Shown in pieces: positions 43,078 to 51,137 of a DNA stretch of 64,000 nucleotides. Numbering within the stretch: the first letter of the stretch is position 1; every line of letters starts with the position of its first letter. The position numbers and the translations under genes were made by a program. This stretch comes from SHVO01 sp041905525. Its GTDB lineage: Bacteria > Pseudomonadota > Alphaproteobacteria > Rhodospirillales > Rhodospirillaceae. The stretch spans positions 16,770 through 80,769 of the forward strand of contig JAYRKY010000015.1 in NCBI GenBank assembly GCA_041905525.1. The letters run 5' to 3'. The notes beneath the pieces were generated by a model, which saw only the letters and a list, made by a program, of their open reading frames with translations, was not told the origin of the DNA and ran no database searches.

Positions 43078-44793
43078 GTGATTAATAAGTATCTTAAGCG
43101 TGGCATTCCGGCCGCCCTTGTCGTGGCCGGCATGATGACTGCGGACGTCGTAACTCTGCAGGCAGCGGCTCCCGCCGATGGGCCGGGCCGCGCCATGACG
43201 CGCCGTCTGACGGCTGAACAATACGCCAATATCGTCGCTGAGGTCTTTGGGCCGTCGATCGCCATGAGCGGGCGCTTTGAACCCGACGCGCGCGTGGATG
43301 GATTGCTCGAGGTCGGCGCCGGACGTGTCAGCGTCTCCGTTGATGGCATGGCCGAGTATGACTCGATGGCCCGCGCCATCGCGTCTCAGGTGATGAGCGA
43401 GACCAACCGGAAGGATCTGGTTCATTGCACGCCGGCCAATCCAAAGGCGGCCGATAACGCCTGCGCGACCAATTTCGTAAGTCAGACGGGACGCCTGCTG
43501 TTCCGCCGCAACCTGACCTCTTCGGAACTTAAGCACTTTGTCGATGCCGCCGGCACTGCGGCAAAGACAATGGGCGACTTCTATTCCGGCCTCTCGCTTT
43601 CGCTGGGCGCCATGCTGTCGTCTCCGCAATTCCTCTTCCGCGCGGAGAAAGTCGAAGCGGATCCCGCGAAGCCGGGAAGTTACCGCCTGGATGCCTACTC
43701 GAAGGCGACGCGCCTTAGCTTCTTCCTGTGGAATTCCATTCCAGACGATGCGCTGTTGGCCTCGGCTGAGAACGGTGAAATCCACACGGCCGATGGCCTC
43801 GCGCGCCAGGTGACACGCATGCTTGCGTCGCCGCGGTTGGAATCGGGCGTGCGCGCGTTCTTCACGGATATGTTTGCGTTTGATGCGATGGGAACGCTCG
43901 TAAAGGACAGCACCCTTTATCCGAGCTTCGACAATATCGTTGTGCAGAATGCGAAAGAGCAGACGCTGCGCACCATCGTCGAGCTTCTGGTTCATCGTCG
44001 CGGCGACTATCGCGACATCTACACTACCCGGCAGACGTTCCTCACCGGCCAGCTCGCCTCGATCTACAACGTGGCGCTGGTCAACGACGTCGCCAACGGG
44101 GCTGGTGACACATGGCAGAAGTACGAATTTCCGGCGACCGATCCGCGGGTCGGGGTGTTGACGCACATTAGCTTTACGGCGCTTCATTCTCATCCGGGAC
44201 GCAGCTCCGCGACGCTGCGCGGGAAGGCGGTCCGTGAGATTGTCCTCTGCCAGAAAGTCCCGGCGCCGCCGGGCAACGTCGATTTCACACTCATCCAGGA
44301 CATCGGCAATCCGAAGTATCGCACTGCCCGCGACCGTCTGAACGCCCATGCGACGGACCCGGTGTGCGCGGGATGCCACAAGATCACCGATCCGATGGGG
44401 CTCGCCCTTGAGAATTACGACGGCGACGGCGCCTTCCGTAAGACGGAGAACGGCGCGGTCATCGATGCCCGCGGAGAACTGAGCGGTAAGAAGTTCGACG
44501 ACAGCGCCGGCCTCGGCACCGCCGTCCGCAACGACCCGGCCACAGCCTCCTGTCTCGTCGACCGTGTGCTGTCGTACGGCCTCGGCAGGACAACGGTTCC
44601 CAGCGAGACACCGTGGAAGGCCAGCCTGAAAGAGGCATTTGCGAAAGACGGCTATGTGCTTCCGGAGCTGATGAAGCGGATTGTCGTCAGCCCGGAATTC
44701 TTTAGTGCGGCTCCGCCGGTTCAAGCCGGCGCCAAGGATGCGCGTAATGCGAATCCATCAGAACAAACTCGGAAGACGGAGACCCAGCAATGA
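43078..44793 (+). CDS. C3: DUF1592/DUF1588 cytochrome-like protein
   Basis: 571 residues from GTG 43078, eleven bases after H3. Signal peptide to about residue 30 (L-Q-A-A-A), no lipobox. Domain order as in C2: MTRRLTAEQYANIVAEVFGP, FVSQTGRLLFRRNLT, ATRLSFFLWNSIPDDALLAS, LESGVRAFFTDMFAFDAM, TALHSHPGRSSATLRGKAVR, then C-A-G-C-H-K-I-T-D-P-M-G at about residue 430 and SCLVDRVLSYGLGR. One c-type haem is predicted; the methionine of D-P-M-G is a possible sixth ligand (inference). It overlaps T4 by four bases. Function unproven. Confidence 0.87.
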   Translation: MINKYLKRGIPAALVVAGMMTADVVTLQAAAPADGPGRAMTRRLTAEQYANIVAEVFGPSIAMSGRFEPDARVDGLLEVGAGRVSVSVDGMAEYDSMARAIASQVMSETNRKDLVHCTPANPKAADNACATNFVSQTGRLLFRRNLTSSELKHFVDAAGTAAKTMGDFYSGLSLSLGAMLSSPQFLFRAEKVEADPAKPGSYRLDAYSKATRLSFFLWNSIPDDALLASAENGEIHTADGLARQVTRMLASPRLESGVRAFFTDMFAFDAMGTLVKDSTLYPSFDNIVVQNAKEQTLRTIVELLVHRRGDYRDIYTTRQTFLTGQLASIYNVALVNDVANGAGDTWQKYEFPATDPRVGVLTHISFTALHSHPGRSSATLRGKAVREIVLCQKVPAPPGNVDFTLIQDIGNPKYRTARDRLNAHATDPVCAGCHKITDPMGLALENYDGDGAFRKTENGAVIDARGELSGKKFDDSAGLGTAVRNDPATASCLVDRVLSYGLGRTTVPSETPWKASLKEAFAKDGYVLPELMKRIVVSPEFFSAAPPVQAGAKDARNANPSEQTRKTETQQ

Positions 44794-46115
44794 AAGACCT
44801 GTCTCGTAGACACGTTCTTCGCGGCGCATTCGGTGGCGCCGCTGTAACGGTCGCTTTGCCCATCCTGAACTGCAACCTCAACGGCAATGGGACGGCGCTG
44901 GCCGCGACGGGCAAGGCGCTGCCGAACATTTTCGGCCACTGGTATCAGGGCCTCGGCCTCAGCCCCGGCAAGTGGATCCCGGATCGTGTCGGCGCGGGAT
45001 ACAACAACAATGTGCAGCTGAAGGTCTTTGACGACTTTAAGTCCAAGATGAACATCTTCAGCGGCATGCGTTACTTCCTCGATGGCCGCCCGCACGAGAC
45101 GCATACGTCGACGGTGGAAATCCTCACGACCGGCGCCGTCTTCACGTCGCCGGAAAAGATCGGACCGAGCCTCGATACGAAAATCGCCGATCAGATCGGC
45201 ACGCGCAGCCGTTTCCGCAGCCTCAATATCTCGCTCGACGGCTCGCGGCGCAGCCTGTCTCGCCGGAGCGCGAATTCCGTCAGCCCGTCCGAGACGGTTC
45301 CGATGAAGCTCTACGAGCAGATCTTCGGACCAGAGTTCAAGGACCCGAACGCGGCCGATTTCGTGCCCGAGAAGAGCCTGATGGCGCGTAGAAGCGTCCT
45401 CAGCCATGTGACGGAGCAGCGTAAGGACCTGATCAAGGATCTCGGCGCCGAAGACCGCGCACGCATCGACGAATACTTCACCGCTGTCCGCGAGATCGAG
45501 CGGCAGCTGGACCTTGGGATGGAAAAGCCGGCGCCGTTGCCCGCCTGCTCGCGCTCGGAAGCCGTCGAACAAACCGAAGCCGGTAGCGTCGTGACGCAGA
45601 TCCAAAAGAACACGCATCTGTTCGGACAACTGATGGCGCACGCTCTGGCCTGCGGCCAAACCCGCGTGTTCAACGTGAACGCCGGGACTCAGGGATGGCG
45701 TTTCGAAGGCAATCCGCGTGGCTGGCACACCACGACCCACGAGGAGTCGATGGACCCGGTGCTCGGATACCAGAAGACCGTGTTCGAATTCCTCACCATC
45801 GCGAACCAGACCTTCGCCGACTTCCTGCGCGCGCTCGACAGCTACAAGGAAGGCGACAAGACCCTCTTGGATCGCTCTCTTGTCGTTTGGCAGACGGACC
45901 ACGGCGATGCCCGCACCCACACGATCGAAGATATCCCGGTCATGACTGCGGGTAGCGGCGGCGGCGTGATCAAAACCGGCATGCATATCGCAGCGCCCGG
46001 GGATCCGTGCTGCCGCGTTGGATTGACCGTCCAGCAGGCGATGGGCGTGCCCATCTCCACCTGGGGCGAAATGTCCAATCAGACGACCAAGACCATTACC
46101 GAAATCATGGCGTAA
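44790..46115 (+). CDS. T4: DUF1552 protein, Tat-exported
   Basis: 441 residues from ATG 44790, overlapping the C3 stop (ATGA). Tat-like start S-R-R-H-V-L-R-G-A-F. Same subtype as T3: FGHWYQGLGLSPGKWIPDRV, SGMRYFLDGRPHETHTST, QIFGPEFKDPNAADF, LACGQTRVFNV, TTTHEESMDPVLGYQ and TDHGDARTHTIEDIP. The C3-T4 and C2-T3 pairs have identical four-base overlaps, which points to duplication of an intact C-T unit and to coupled production of both proteins. Likely periplasmic partner of C3. Confidence 0.87.
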   Translation: MKDLSRRHVLRGAFGGAAVTVALPILNCNLNGNGTALAATGKALPNIFGHWYQGLGLSPGKWIPDRVGAGYNNNVQLKVFDDFKSKMNIFSGMRYFLDGRPHETHTSTVEILTTGAVFTSPEKIGPSLDTKIADQIGTRSRFRSLNISLDGSRRSLSRRSANSVSPSETVPMKLYEQIFGPEFKDPNAADFVPEKSLMARRSVLSHVTEQRKDLIKDLGAEDRARIDEYFTAVREIERQLDLGMEKPAPLPACSRSEAVEQTEAGSVVTQIQKNTHLFGQLMAHALACGQTRVFNVNAGTQGWRFEGNPRGWHTTTHEESMDPVLGYQKTVFEFLTIANQTFADFLRALDSYKEGDKTLLDRSLVVWQTDHGDARTHTIEDIPVMTAGSGGGVIKTGMHIAAPGDPCCRVGLTVQQAMGVPISTWGEMSNQTTKTITEIMA

Positions 46116-46133
46116 GCGGAGGAGCCGTTGAAA

Positions 46134-47513
46134 ATGCGTTCCACACGTTCCCGGATTGTCGGGATGTCCACGGCGGCCGTGATCGCGGCCTTCTGCGGTA
46201 CATCGTTCGCGCAACAAGCGGTGACTGAGCCGTTCGGCGATCTTGCGACGCCCCGCGGCATCACGATTCAGCCACTGAACAAGGCCCAAGGGTATGGGCT
46301 CGACAAGTCGACCGCGACGCGCGTCGTCCGCGACCAGATCGTTTTCACCAACGAGAAGGGTATGACCCTTTATGCGTTCGCGCAGGATCTTCCCGGTAAA
46401 CCGACCTGCGGTGATATCGACGGCTGTTCGAAGAAATGGCCGGCGGCACTCGCCCCGGCGGATGCGACGCCGGTGCCGGGCTGGACTCTCATCGACATCG
46501 GCGGCGGCAAGCGCCAGTGGGCTTATCGGGACAAACCGCTTTACACCTTCACCGGGGACGAGGAAATCGGCGCGGTGTTCGGAAATAGCCCCTCCCGGTA
46601 CGGCCGCGGCCCGAAGATCGGTCCGCGCGGCGAGCAGAGCCCGTCGATCGAAAAGGACAAGCCGGCTCCGGAGGGCTGGGAGCCTGCGTATATGTATCCA
46701 GCCGCTGACGTGACGATGCCGGGTGGATTTGCGGTCCGCGAGGTCGAGGACGCCATGGCGTTGACGTTCGTCGACACCGTCGCTGGAAAGACGCTCTACG
46801 TTTATCAGGGCGACGCGAAGAAAGCGGAGAAGGAGTGCACGACCCTGCAATGCCGCGCTCTATGGCGCCCGGTCATTGCGCCTCGCCTTGCGAAAAGCGC
46901 CGGAGAATTCGTGCCCCAGATCCGCGAAGACGGGATCAACCAATGGACCTATAAGGGCCGCGCGCTGTTCACCTATAACGACGACTACAGCGAGGGTGAC
47001 GCCTTCGGTATAGGCGCCGACAAACGTTTCGCTGTTGCGGCCTACAAGCGTTACTGGACGCCGCCGAACGTCACAACACAGCGCACGAGCCAGCTGGGCA
47101 TCGTGCTGGCGACCGCCGAAGGGAAATCTCTCTATCGGCGCAGCAACTACATCTTCCAGTCCGGTGGCGGACACAGCCTGAAGCGCGGAGATCCGATCCG
47201 GCCTGCTGTCGGACGCGACCTCGGAACCGACCCGCGGTGCCGCAAGGACTGCGACAAGTGGCATCCGTTCCCGGCTCCGGCCGATGCTCAGCCCTGGGGC
47301 GACTGGACGGTTCTCACGCGCCCGGACGGTAAGAAGCAGTGGGCCCAGCGCGGTTTCGCGCTTTGGACCTACGACGGCGACAAGCGTCCCGGCGAAATCA
47401 ATGGCAACGACCTGACCGATATCATTGTCAGTGAAGACACCACGACAAAAGTCGACATCGGGACCCCCTATTACGGACCCCAGGTTCTCTTCTGGATCGC
47501 GGCGTACCCGTAG
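46134..47513 (+). CDS. R4: secreted protein with three COG4315-type repeats
   Basis: 459 residues. ATG 46134 is chosen over TTG 46128 because GGAGGAG is nine rather than three bases upstream. Signal peptide ends S-F-A-Q-Q. Three units: GMTLYAFAQDLPGKPTC with K-R-Q-W-A-Y-R-D-K-P-L-Y-T-F; GKTLYVYQGDAKKAEKEC with REDGINQWTYKGRALFTY; GKSLYRRSNYIFQSGGG with RPDGKKQWAQRGFALWTYDG and K-R-P-G-E-I-N-G-N. Matches R3 along its length, including V-G-R-D-L-G-T-D-P-R-C. Last gene of the B2-H3-C3-T4-R4 run, closed by the terminator at 47545. Confidence 0.84.
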   Translation: MRSTRSRIVGMSTAAVIAAFCGTSFAQQAVTEPFGDLATPRGITIQPLNKAQGYGLDKSTATRVVRDQIVFTNEKGMTLYAFAQDLPGKPTCGDIDGCSKKWPAALAPADATPVPGWTLIDIGGGKRQWAYRDKPLYTFTGDEEIGAVFGNSPSRYGRGPKIGPRGEQSPSIEKDKPAPEGWEPAYMYPAADVTMPGGFAVREVEDAMALTFVDTVAGKTLYVYQGDAKKAEKECTTLQCRALWRPVIAPRLAKSAGEFVPQIREDGINQWTYKGRALFTYNDDYSEGDAFGIGADKRFAVAAYKRYWTPPNVTTQRTSQLGIVLATAEGKSLYRRSNYIFQSGGGHSLKRGDPIRPAVGRDLGTDPRCRKDCDKWHPFPAPADAQPWGDWTVLTRPDGKKQWAQRGFALWTYDGDKRPGEINGNDLTDIIVSEDTTTKVDIGTPYYGPQVLFWIAAYP

Positions 47514-47544
47514 AGGCACGCCCTCGACGAACGAGTGGACTTTT

Positions 47545-47588
47545 ATCGGAGAAGCCGGCCCGGAGGGGCTGACTTCTCCGATTTCTTT
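47545..47588 (+). terminator. Rho-independent terminator closing the cluster
   Basis: 10-bp perfect stem ATCGGAGAAG / CTTCTCCGAT (47545-47554, 47573-47582) with additional GC pairing in the loop, then TTCTTTT. It lies 31 bases after the R4 stop. Confidence 0.85.
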
Positions 47589-47612
47589 TGAGCGCAGCAA
47601 GGGGATAACGGA

Positions 47613-49085
47613 GTGAGTGGGACGTCCGACGAGTTCGAACGGTCTCTCGACGCCATTACACGCGATATGGCCGCGGGGCGGTCAGCCGCGGCCCTGCAGG
47701 CCGCCAAGGTCCTCGTCGACGCACATCCCGGAGCAGCGCGCGCTCATAACGTGCACGGAATCTTATGTGCTGGGGCGGGAGATGGAGGTGGCGCCGTCGC
47801 AAGCTTCAACGCGGCGATCGCCTGCGAACCTGGCTTCGGTGAAGCCTCCTACAACCTGGCTCTGGTTTTGTGTCAGCAGCAACGGTTCGACGCGGCCATT
47901 GAACCGCTCAAGCATGCCATAGACCTTAACCACAATATTGCGCCATATCACCTCGTGCTTGGCAATGCCCTCCGCCAGATTGGAAAAGGCCAGGAGGCCT
48001 TGGCCGCCTATGCCAAAGCCCTCGCCATCGGCGGCATACCCGAAGCGCTTATCCGAAACAATCTCGGTGGCGCCCATCTTGAACTTGGTGAGATCGAACC
48101 GGCGATTGACGCTTTCTCTCGCGCGGTCGCGCTCGATCCTCGGTCCGGCGAGTATCACGAGAACCTGGGAAACGCGCTTCGTCGGGCGGGACGCCTTCGG
48201 GAAGCTCTTGAGGTTCTGGAATCCGCAGTTCGCCTGGACGCCAAGTCTGCGCGAGCTGCGGCGCTCCTCGCAAACACGCTGCGCGACCTAGGCCGCCACG
48301 ACGAGGCCATACCCGCTTATCGGAAGGCTCTTCAACTTCGTCCAGACGACAAACAATCGGCTTACCATCTGGGGCTCACCCTTCTTGACATGGGACAAAC
48401 CGGCGAGGGGCTTCGCGTCATTGAGGCGGGGCCCGGGGTGGCGCGCATCTCGGCGGGAACGACTGCAGACGAGCGGCCGACGCCAATACCAATCGCGCTC
48501 ACAGGTCAGACACCCACCTTCATCGGTGCGTGGCAAATGACTCGCCCCGACCTCTGCCACGATCTCATTTCACTCTTCGAGAAGAACCACCAATTTCGCG
48601 GGCCGGGCCGCACAGGCTCGGGGGTCGACGAAGCTGCGAAACGTTCTATAGATCTCACGCTACTTCCGTCAGAGCTCGATAAACCAGGCCATGAGGTTTT
48701 GGGCGAGTATCTGCGCCATCTGGAACAATGTTACCGCGCCTATGCCGCCGAGTGGCCGTTTCTGGGTGGCATTCTGCCGCGGGGCGAAATTATGCCGTTC
48801 ACGATCCAGCGTTACGGTGTCGGGGGCCATTTCCAGCGGGTCCACTCGGAGCGAGATTCAATGAGCTTCGCGCACCGGGTTCTCGCTTGGATGAGCTACC
48901 TGAACGATGTGGAGGAGGGCGGTGAGACAAGCTTCCCGCACTTTGGGCTCGCCATAAAACCCGAGCGTGGAAAAACATTGATATGGCCGGCGGAATGGAC
49001 TCATGCGCATGCCGGGGGGATCGTGACCAAGGGCGAAAAATACATCATTACAGGCTGGATCCATTTTCCGCGCCATCCGGGCTGA
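47613..49085 (+). CDS. TPR protein with C-terminal 2OG-Fe(II) oxygenase domain
   Basis: 490 residues from GTG 47613. Residues 1-270 are TPR units (GFGEASYNLALVLCQQQRFD, IAPYHLVLGNALRQIGKGQE, SGEYHENLGNALRRAGRLRE). Residues 290-490 form a prolyl-4-hydroxylase-like double-stranded beta-helix: QRYGVGGHFQRVHSERDSMS, WMSYLNDVEEGGETSFPHFG and AHAGGIVTKGEKYIITGWIH. The iron site reads H-x-E (H-S-E) rather than H-x-D, with the distal His in T-H-A-H-A-G and Lys/Arg for 2-oxoglutarate. It probably hydroxylates a protein or peptide held by the TPR part. No signal peptide, so cytosolic. Own transcript after the terminator. Confidence 0.82.
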   Translation: MSGTSDEFERSLDAITRDMAAGRSAAALQAAKVLVDAHPGAARAHNVHGILCAGAGDGGGAVASFNAAIACEPGFGEASYNLALVLCQQQRFDAAIEPLKHAIDLNHNIAPYHLVLGNALRQIGKGQEALAAYAKALAIGGIPEALIRNNLGGAHLELGEIEPAIDAFSRAVALDPRSGEYHENLGNALRRAGRLREALEVLESAVRLDAKSARAAALLANTLRDLGRHDEAIPAYRKALQLRPDDKQSAYHLGLTLLDMGQTGEGLRVIEAGPGVARISAGTTADERPTPIPIALTGQTPTFIGAWQMTRPDLCHDLISLFEKNHQFRGPGRTGSGVDEAAKRSIDLTLLPSELDKPGHEVLGEYLRHLEQCYRAYAAEWPFLGGILPRGEIMPFTIQRYGVGGHFQRVHSERDSMSFAHRVLAWMSYLNDVEEGGETSFPHFGLAIKPERGKTLIWPAEWTHAHAGGIVTKGEKYIITGWIHFPRHPG

Positions 49086-49180
49086 TGCGGTCACATTGCG
49101 GAGATACAGCGCTTCTGTTTGGACCCGGCGCCGGGTCGGGTTTAATGTCGTCGGCGATTGAATTGATAGGGAGGCCGCAT

Positions 49181-49588
49181 ATGCGAAAATTTGCTTTGGC
49201 ACTCATGTGCTGCGTGGCTTTCGGCGGCACCAGTACGGCGAGCGAGAAACCGTCAAAGGAAGAGCACCCCGGCGAGGTTGCCTTGGTGGAGGAGGACGGC
49301 AAGTACCTTTATCGGCGCTTCCCCTCCCAGGTGAGGCTCTACGTCTACGACAAAGATAAACCGGGCAAGTTTGGCTGCGGGGAGGGTTGCATCAATGCGT
49401 GGCCTCCGGTTTGGGCGCCGGATGACGCGAAACCGACGGGCGATTGGACCACGGTGGACCGGCCGGAACGCGGGCGGAAACAATGGGCGTACAAAGGCCG
49501 TCCTGTCTATACGCGCTTCCATGACACCGCGACCGAAGCCACCGGTGTGGGATTGGACAAGGGTGCGTGGCATCTGCTGGAGCCATAG
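49181..49588 (+). CDS. R5: single-unit COG4315-type secreted protein
   Basis: 135 residues from ATG 49181 (AGGGAGG upstream), chosen over several longer in-frame starts because it opens with a clean signal peptide (M-R-K-F-A-L-A-L-M-C-C-V-A-F). One repeat unit only: KYLYRRFPSQVRLYVYDKDK, F-G-C-G-E-G-C with I-N-A-W-P-P-V-W-A-P, and R-K-Q-W-A-Y-K-G-R-P-V-Y-T. This is the basic module of which R1-R4 carry three, and it shows the cysteine pair and the W-P-P-V-W-A-P core most plainly. It stands apart from the main operons, after the TPR/oxygenase gene. Role unknown. Confidence 0.8.
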   Translation: MRKFALALMCCVAFGGTSTASEKPSKEEHPGEVALVEEDGKYLYRRFPSQVRLYVYDKDKPGKFGCGEGCINAWPPVWAPDDAKPTGDWTTVDRPERGRKQWAYKGRPVYTRFHDTATEATGVGLDKGAWHLLEP

Positions 49589-49612
49589 GCCGGCTCAGCG
49601 ATTTTGCGGCGT

Positions 49613-50140
49613 CTAGGAAATCGACGGATTGAGCACGAGCGCCACCGTCGCAAGAACCCGCCGCACGCCCACGGCCATATTTTCGGAAGATAGGGTCGAG
49701 CCGGATATGATCGGAATGCGGCTAATGTTGAACTTGCGAATTTGCCCGCGAAAGTAAGACCGCCAAGCGGCGTTGGTGATGCCGTCGTACTTATCCTCGC
49801 ACTCCAAGACTTCGATCTGCCTGACCGTGCCTTTGGCGTCGATCCCCACGGCATAGGTCACCCAATTGTCCTTTCCGGGGACCTGGTCGAGAACAAACCA
49901 TTCGCCGGCCGGCGTTCGCCACGCGCGCACCTTGCGGCTGTAGGGCTCTCCCTGCACCTCATCGACAATGGCGTTGTACTGGTCTTGGTCCAGGGTCACA
50001 AAATGCTGCGTAAGCTTTGTGTTCGGGAAGATCAGGGCCTGCGCTTCCTCGACCGTCATGAACACCTTCGCCTGAACGGACGAGGGGGCGGCCGCGCTTC
50101 CTATGATGGCCATGGGCAAAAGCATCAATGAGGCGCGCAT
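49613..50140 (-). CDS. FMN-binding (FMN_bind) exported protein
   Basis: 175 residues; signal peptide ends V-Q-A-K. The C-terminal part holds I-S-G-S-T-L-S-S-E-N-M-A-V-G-V-R, matching the S-G-A-T-x-S/T flavinylation motif in which ApbE attaches FMN to the threonine, as in RnfG/NqrC. The preceding C-E-D-K-Y-D-G-I and FRGQIRKFNI fit the family too. Predicted periplasmic electron carrier. Its start overlaps the end of the upstream membrane gene by 16 bases, so the pair is an operon. No apbE in the window. Confidence 0.8.
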   Translation of the reverse strand: MRASLMLLPMAIIGSAAAPSSVQAKVFMTVEEAQALIFPNTKLTQHFVTLDQDQYNAIVDEVQGEPYSRKVRAWRTPAGEWFVLDQVPGKDNWVTYAVGIDAKGTVRQIEVLECEDKYDGITNAAWRSYFRGQIRKFNISRIPIISGSTLSSENMAVGVRRVLATVALVLNPSIS

Positions 50141-50667
50141 TTGGAATCCTCAGTGGCTCGCGGCGGTAATGACCGCCGCGCAACCGTTTTCGAGAGCCAG
50201 TGAACGAAGAAGAAAATCACGCACGCTAACCCTACGATCCAATGCAGCAGCGACGTCCATTCCCGCCAGTCGCGCTCTACGAGATAATAGAGCCCCCAGC
50301 CCGTAATGACGAGAAAAAGGCCGCTCGCGGCGATCGCGCCGCCGGACCAACGCCGCCAATTCGCGTTCCAGCCCCTGATGATATGAGGCCACCAGAGGGT
50401 GCCGATCAGCCAGGTGGCCGCGATGGCGAAGGCGCCATGGATCTTGAGCGAGGTCACTTCCATCCAGTGCTTCCTCACGCCGAACTCACTCTCCATTTGC
50501 ATGAAGTAGTGGTAGAAAATCCAGATCACCCCGGTGATCCAAACGCCGAACGAGATTGCGAAAAGCGCGTACCGATGTGTCGCCGACAGCTTCAGGCCAA
50601 CGGCCCCAGTGGCGCGCGTCGCTGTGGGCGCTGGCGCCGGCGGATTATCTGTGCGTAAGTCAGGCAC
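50125..50667 (-). CDS. four-helix membrane protein, cytochrome b/DUF4405-like
   Basis: 180 residues, four predicted helices at about 33-55, 73-98, 110-130 and 139-161. Histidines lie in or near the helices (L-K-I-H-G-A, L-L-H-W-I-V-G, F-F-V-H-W-L-S), compatible with bis-His haem b. The basic N- and C-termini suggest cytosolic ends. With the overlapping FMN-binding gene it resembles membrane electron-transfer modules that pass quinol or haem electrons to a periplasmic flavoprotein. Haem binding is inferred from the histidine pattern only; an exact family is not assured. Confidence 0.65.
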   Translation of the reverse strand: MPDLRTDNPPAPAPTATRATGAVGLKLSATHRYALFAISFGVWITGVIWIFYHYFMQMESEFGVRKHWMEVTSLKIHGAFAIAATWLIGTLWWPHIIRGWNANWRRWSGGAIAASGLFLVITGWGLYYLVERDWREWTSLLHWIVGLACVIFFFVHWLSKTVARRSLPPRATEDSKCAPH

Positions 50668-50745
50668 TACTGGATGCTCCCCTCTTTTGCGGCAGTGTAC
50701 CGCACTGGCAGCAATTGGAAATCAGGCCTTTCGCGGGGCGGGGGA

Positions 50746-51038
50746 TTGGCGATCCAGGCGGCGCAAGCCTATGAGGCGGGACGCCTCGCAGACGCCGCGG
50801 CCTTCGCGAACGCCGCTCTTGCGATCAACGGAGACTATTTGTCGTGTCAGGCGGTGAGGGCGCTGGTGCTAACGCTTGCCAGCGCGCCCGCGTTGAGGGA
50901 TTGCGTGAATAGCTGCGTCAAGCGCGAACGGCCGCGTCCCTCTTCAACATCGTCGCCTACACCCGCGACATCGAAGCGACCTACGAGACGACGTGGGACG
51001 TCTCCAAGCGGTACTTGAGCCGGCGGAATTTGCTGTGA
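50746..51038 (+). pseudogene. remnant of a TPR / O-GlcNAc-transferase-like (GT41) gene
   Basis: An N-terminal TPR fragment (QAAQAYEAGRLADAAAFANA, then A-I-N-G-D-Y-L-S-C-Q-A-V-R-A) runs in one frame. From about 50913 a different frame reads L-R-Q-A-R-T-A-A-S-L-F-N-I-V-A-Y-T-R-D-I-E-A-T-Y-E-T-T-W to the TGA at 51036, which resembles the last helix of GT41/SPINDLY-type glycosyltransferases. Several hundred middle residues are missing and a TAG precedes the second fragment, so this is an internally deleted, frameshifted gene. Assignment of the second part is from pattern memory. Confidence 0.5.
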
Positions 51039-51137
51039 GCGAAGCTCCGCTCAGATCACCTAGCTCCTAAATCACGCGCGCACCATTTTTCGCCGCACGC
51101 TTTCTAATCCCGGAGGATTGCGAAGTGCCCGGTCAGC

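Noticed and set aside
44721..46850. 709-codon open frame on the minus strand
   Set aside because: Antisense to T4 and R4; composition is Arg/Ala/His-rich and no family signature is visible.
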